Source: Thermoproteota archaeon
GTDB taxonomy: Archaea; Thermoproteota; Bathyarchaeia; Bathyarchaeales; Bathycorpusculaceae
Assembly: GCA_012511995.1 (NCBI GenBank)
Contig: JAAZFA010000235.1
Location: 1-5,776, forward strand
Length of the DNA stretch: 5,776 nucleotides
Direction of reading: 5' to 3'
The notes below the pieces were generated by a model that did no database searches, was not told where the DNA came from, and saw nothing but the letters and a program-made list of their open reading frames with translations. Each line of letters opens with the position of its first letter. Within the stretch, counting starts at the first letter, position 1. This document shows, in pieces, positions 5,601 to 5,776 of the stretch. The translations under genes and the position numbers were made by a program.

Positions 5601-5776
5601 CCAGCCCTAAAATTTGTTATTACTTCGTTAACTGTGTTTCCTTTAGCCTTAAACACCTTTATACCCACCTCTTGAAAACTATAGAGCCCCCCTATACCTA
5701 ATTCACAGGTAATGATAACTGAGGGTTGTAACGAGAGAAGGTTTTCGAATGGATTACCTATACTGCCAACCTGTTC
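5540..5776 (-). CDS. NifX/NifB-type dinitrogenase Fe-Mo cofactor biosynthesis domain protein, C-terminal part
   Basis: The last 78 codons of a gene whose start lies beyond the right edge; full proteins of this kind are usually 100-150 residues. The fold is that of NifX, NafY and the NifB C-terminal domain, which bind Fe-S precursor clusters. The family signature is clear: a hydrophobic strand VIITC, then GIGGLYSFQEVGIKVFKA (27-44 of the visible part) and the typical GNTVNEVITNF...GKL (46-61). Many archaea without nitrogenase carry such proteins with unknown roles, often with Mrp/NBP35-like ATPases, so nitrogen fixation should not be inferred. Two cysteines are visible (C24, C68). The gene points the same way as the flavodoxin, cooC and cdh genes with a 141-bp gap. 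A role in metal-cluster handling for CODH is possible but is only suggested by position. The frame is open from the first base to TAA. Confidence 0.8.
   Translation of the reverse strand, partial: EQVGSIGNPFENLLSLQPSVIITCELGIGGLYSFQEVGIKVFKAKGNTVNEVITNFRAGKLYPLKIDCLHISSNNLEH

Noticed and set aside
5540..5776. Evidence for nitrogen fixation from the NifX-like protein
   Set aside because: This domain is widespread in archaea that lack nitrogenase, and no other nif gene is in the window.
1..5776. Stop-codon recoding, tRNA genes, CRISPR repeats or insertion sequences
   Set aside because: All gene frames are open without internal stops, and no tRNA-like fold, regular repeat array, transposase or terminal repeats could be recognised on either strand.

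Overview
The window is the upstream part of an archaeal acetyl-CoA decarbonylase/synthase (ACDS, the CODH/acetyl-CoA synthase of the archaeal Wood-Ljungdahl pathway) locus. Every gene I can support lies on the minus strand, so the locus reads from right to left. The evidence for an archaeon is the separate CdhA/CdhB/CdhC subunits, the CdhB epsilon subunit (absent from bacterial CODH/ACS), a CdhC without the large N-terminal domain of bacterial AcsB, the extra ferredoxin-type double-cluster domain inside CdhA, TATA-like promoters and a T-tract terminator. A Bathyarchaeia-like or related uncultured anaerobic archaeon fits the sequence style and gene order, but this lineage call is an inference.

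Layout in transcription order: (1) 5776-5540, C-terminal part of a NifX/NifB-type metallocofactor protein, cut by the window edge. (2) A 141-bp spacer. (3) 5398-4850, a long-chain flavodoxin-like protein. (4) A 57-bp spacer with a TATA-like box, two adjacent small dyads and a ribosome binding site. (5) 4792-4028, CooC-type nickel-insertion ATPase. (6) A 97-bp A/T-rich spacer holding T-tracts (likely terminator), a 9-bp direct repeat and promoter-like sequence. (7) 3930-1543 cdhA, (8) 1527-982 cdhB and (9) 980 to the left edge, cdhC (326 codons visible). cdhA, cdhB and cdhC are packed almost without gaps, and strong GGAGG ribosome binding sites for cdhB and cdhC are embedded at the gene junctions. 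The corrinoid protein genes cdhD/cdhE are expected beyond the left edge but cannot be seen.

How the parts work together: CdhA with CdhB forms the CO dehydrogenase that interconverts CO2 and CO at a Ni-Fe-S C-cluster. CdhC carries the Ni-Ni-[4Fe-4S] A-cluster that joins CO, a corrinoid-borne methyl group and CoA into acetyl-CoA. CooC would charge the nickel site(s). The flavodoxin is a plausible but unproven low-potential electron carrier for CdhA, and the NifX-like protein may bind a metal cluster. All metal-ligand residues expected in the visible parts of CdhA and CdhC are present, so the enzyme looks functional.

The core system is known. The points most worth a second look are the Arg in place of the signature Lys in the CooC deviant Walker A motif, the linkage of a flavodoxin to the operon, and the repeat structures in front of cooC and cdhA. 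By eye, the cdhABC part is richer in G+C than the cooC/flavodoxin part. No mobile element, CRISPR array, tRNA or rRNA was seen.
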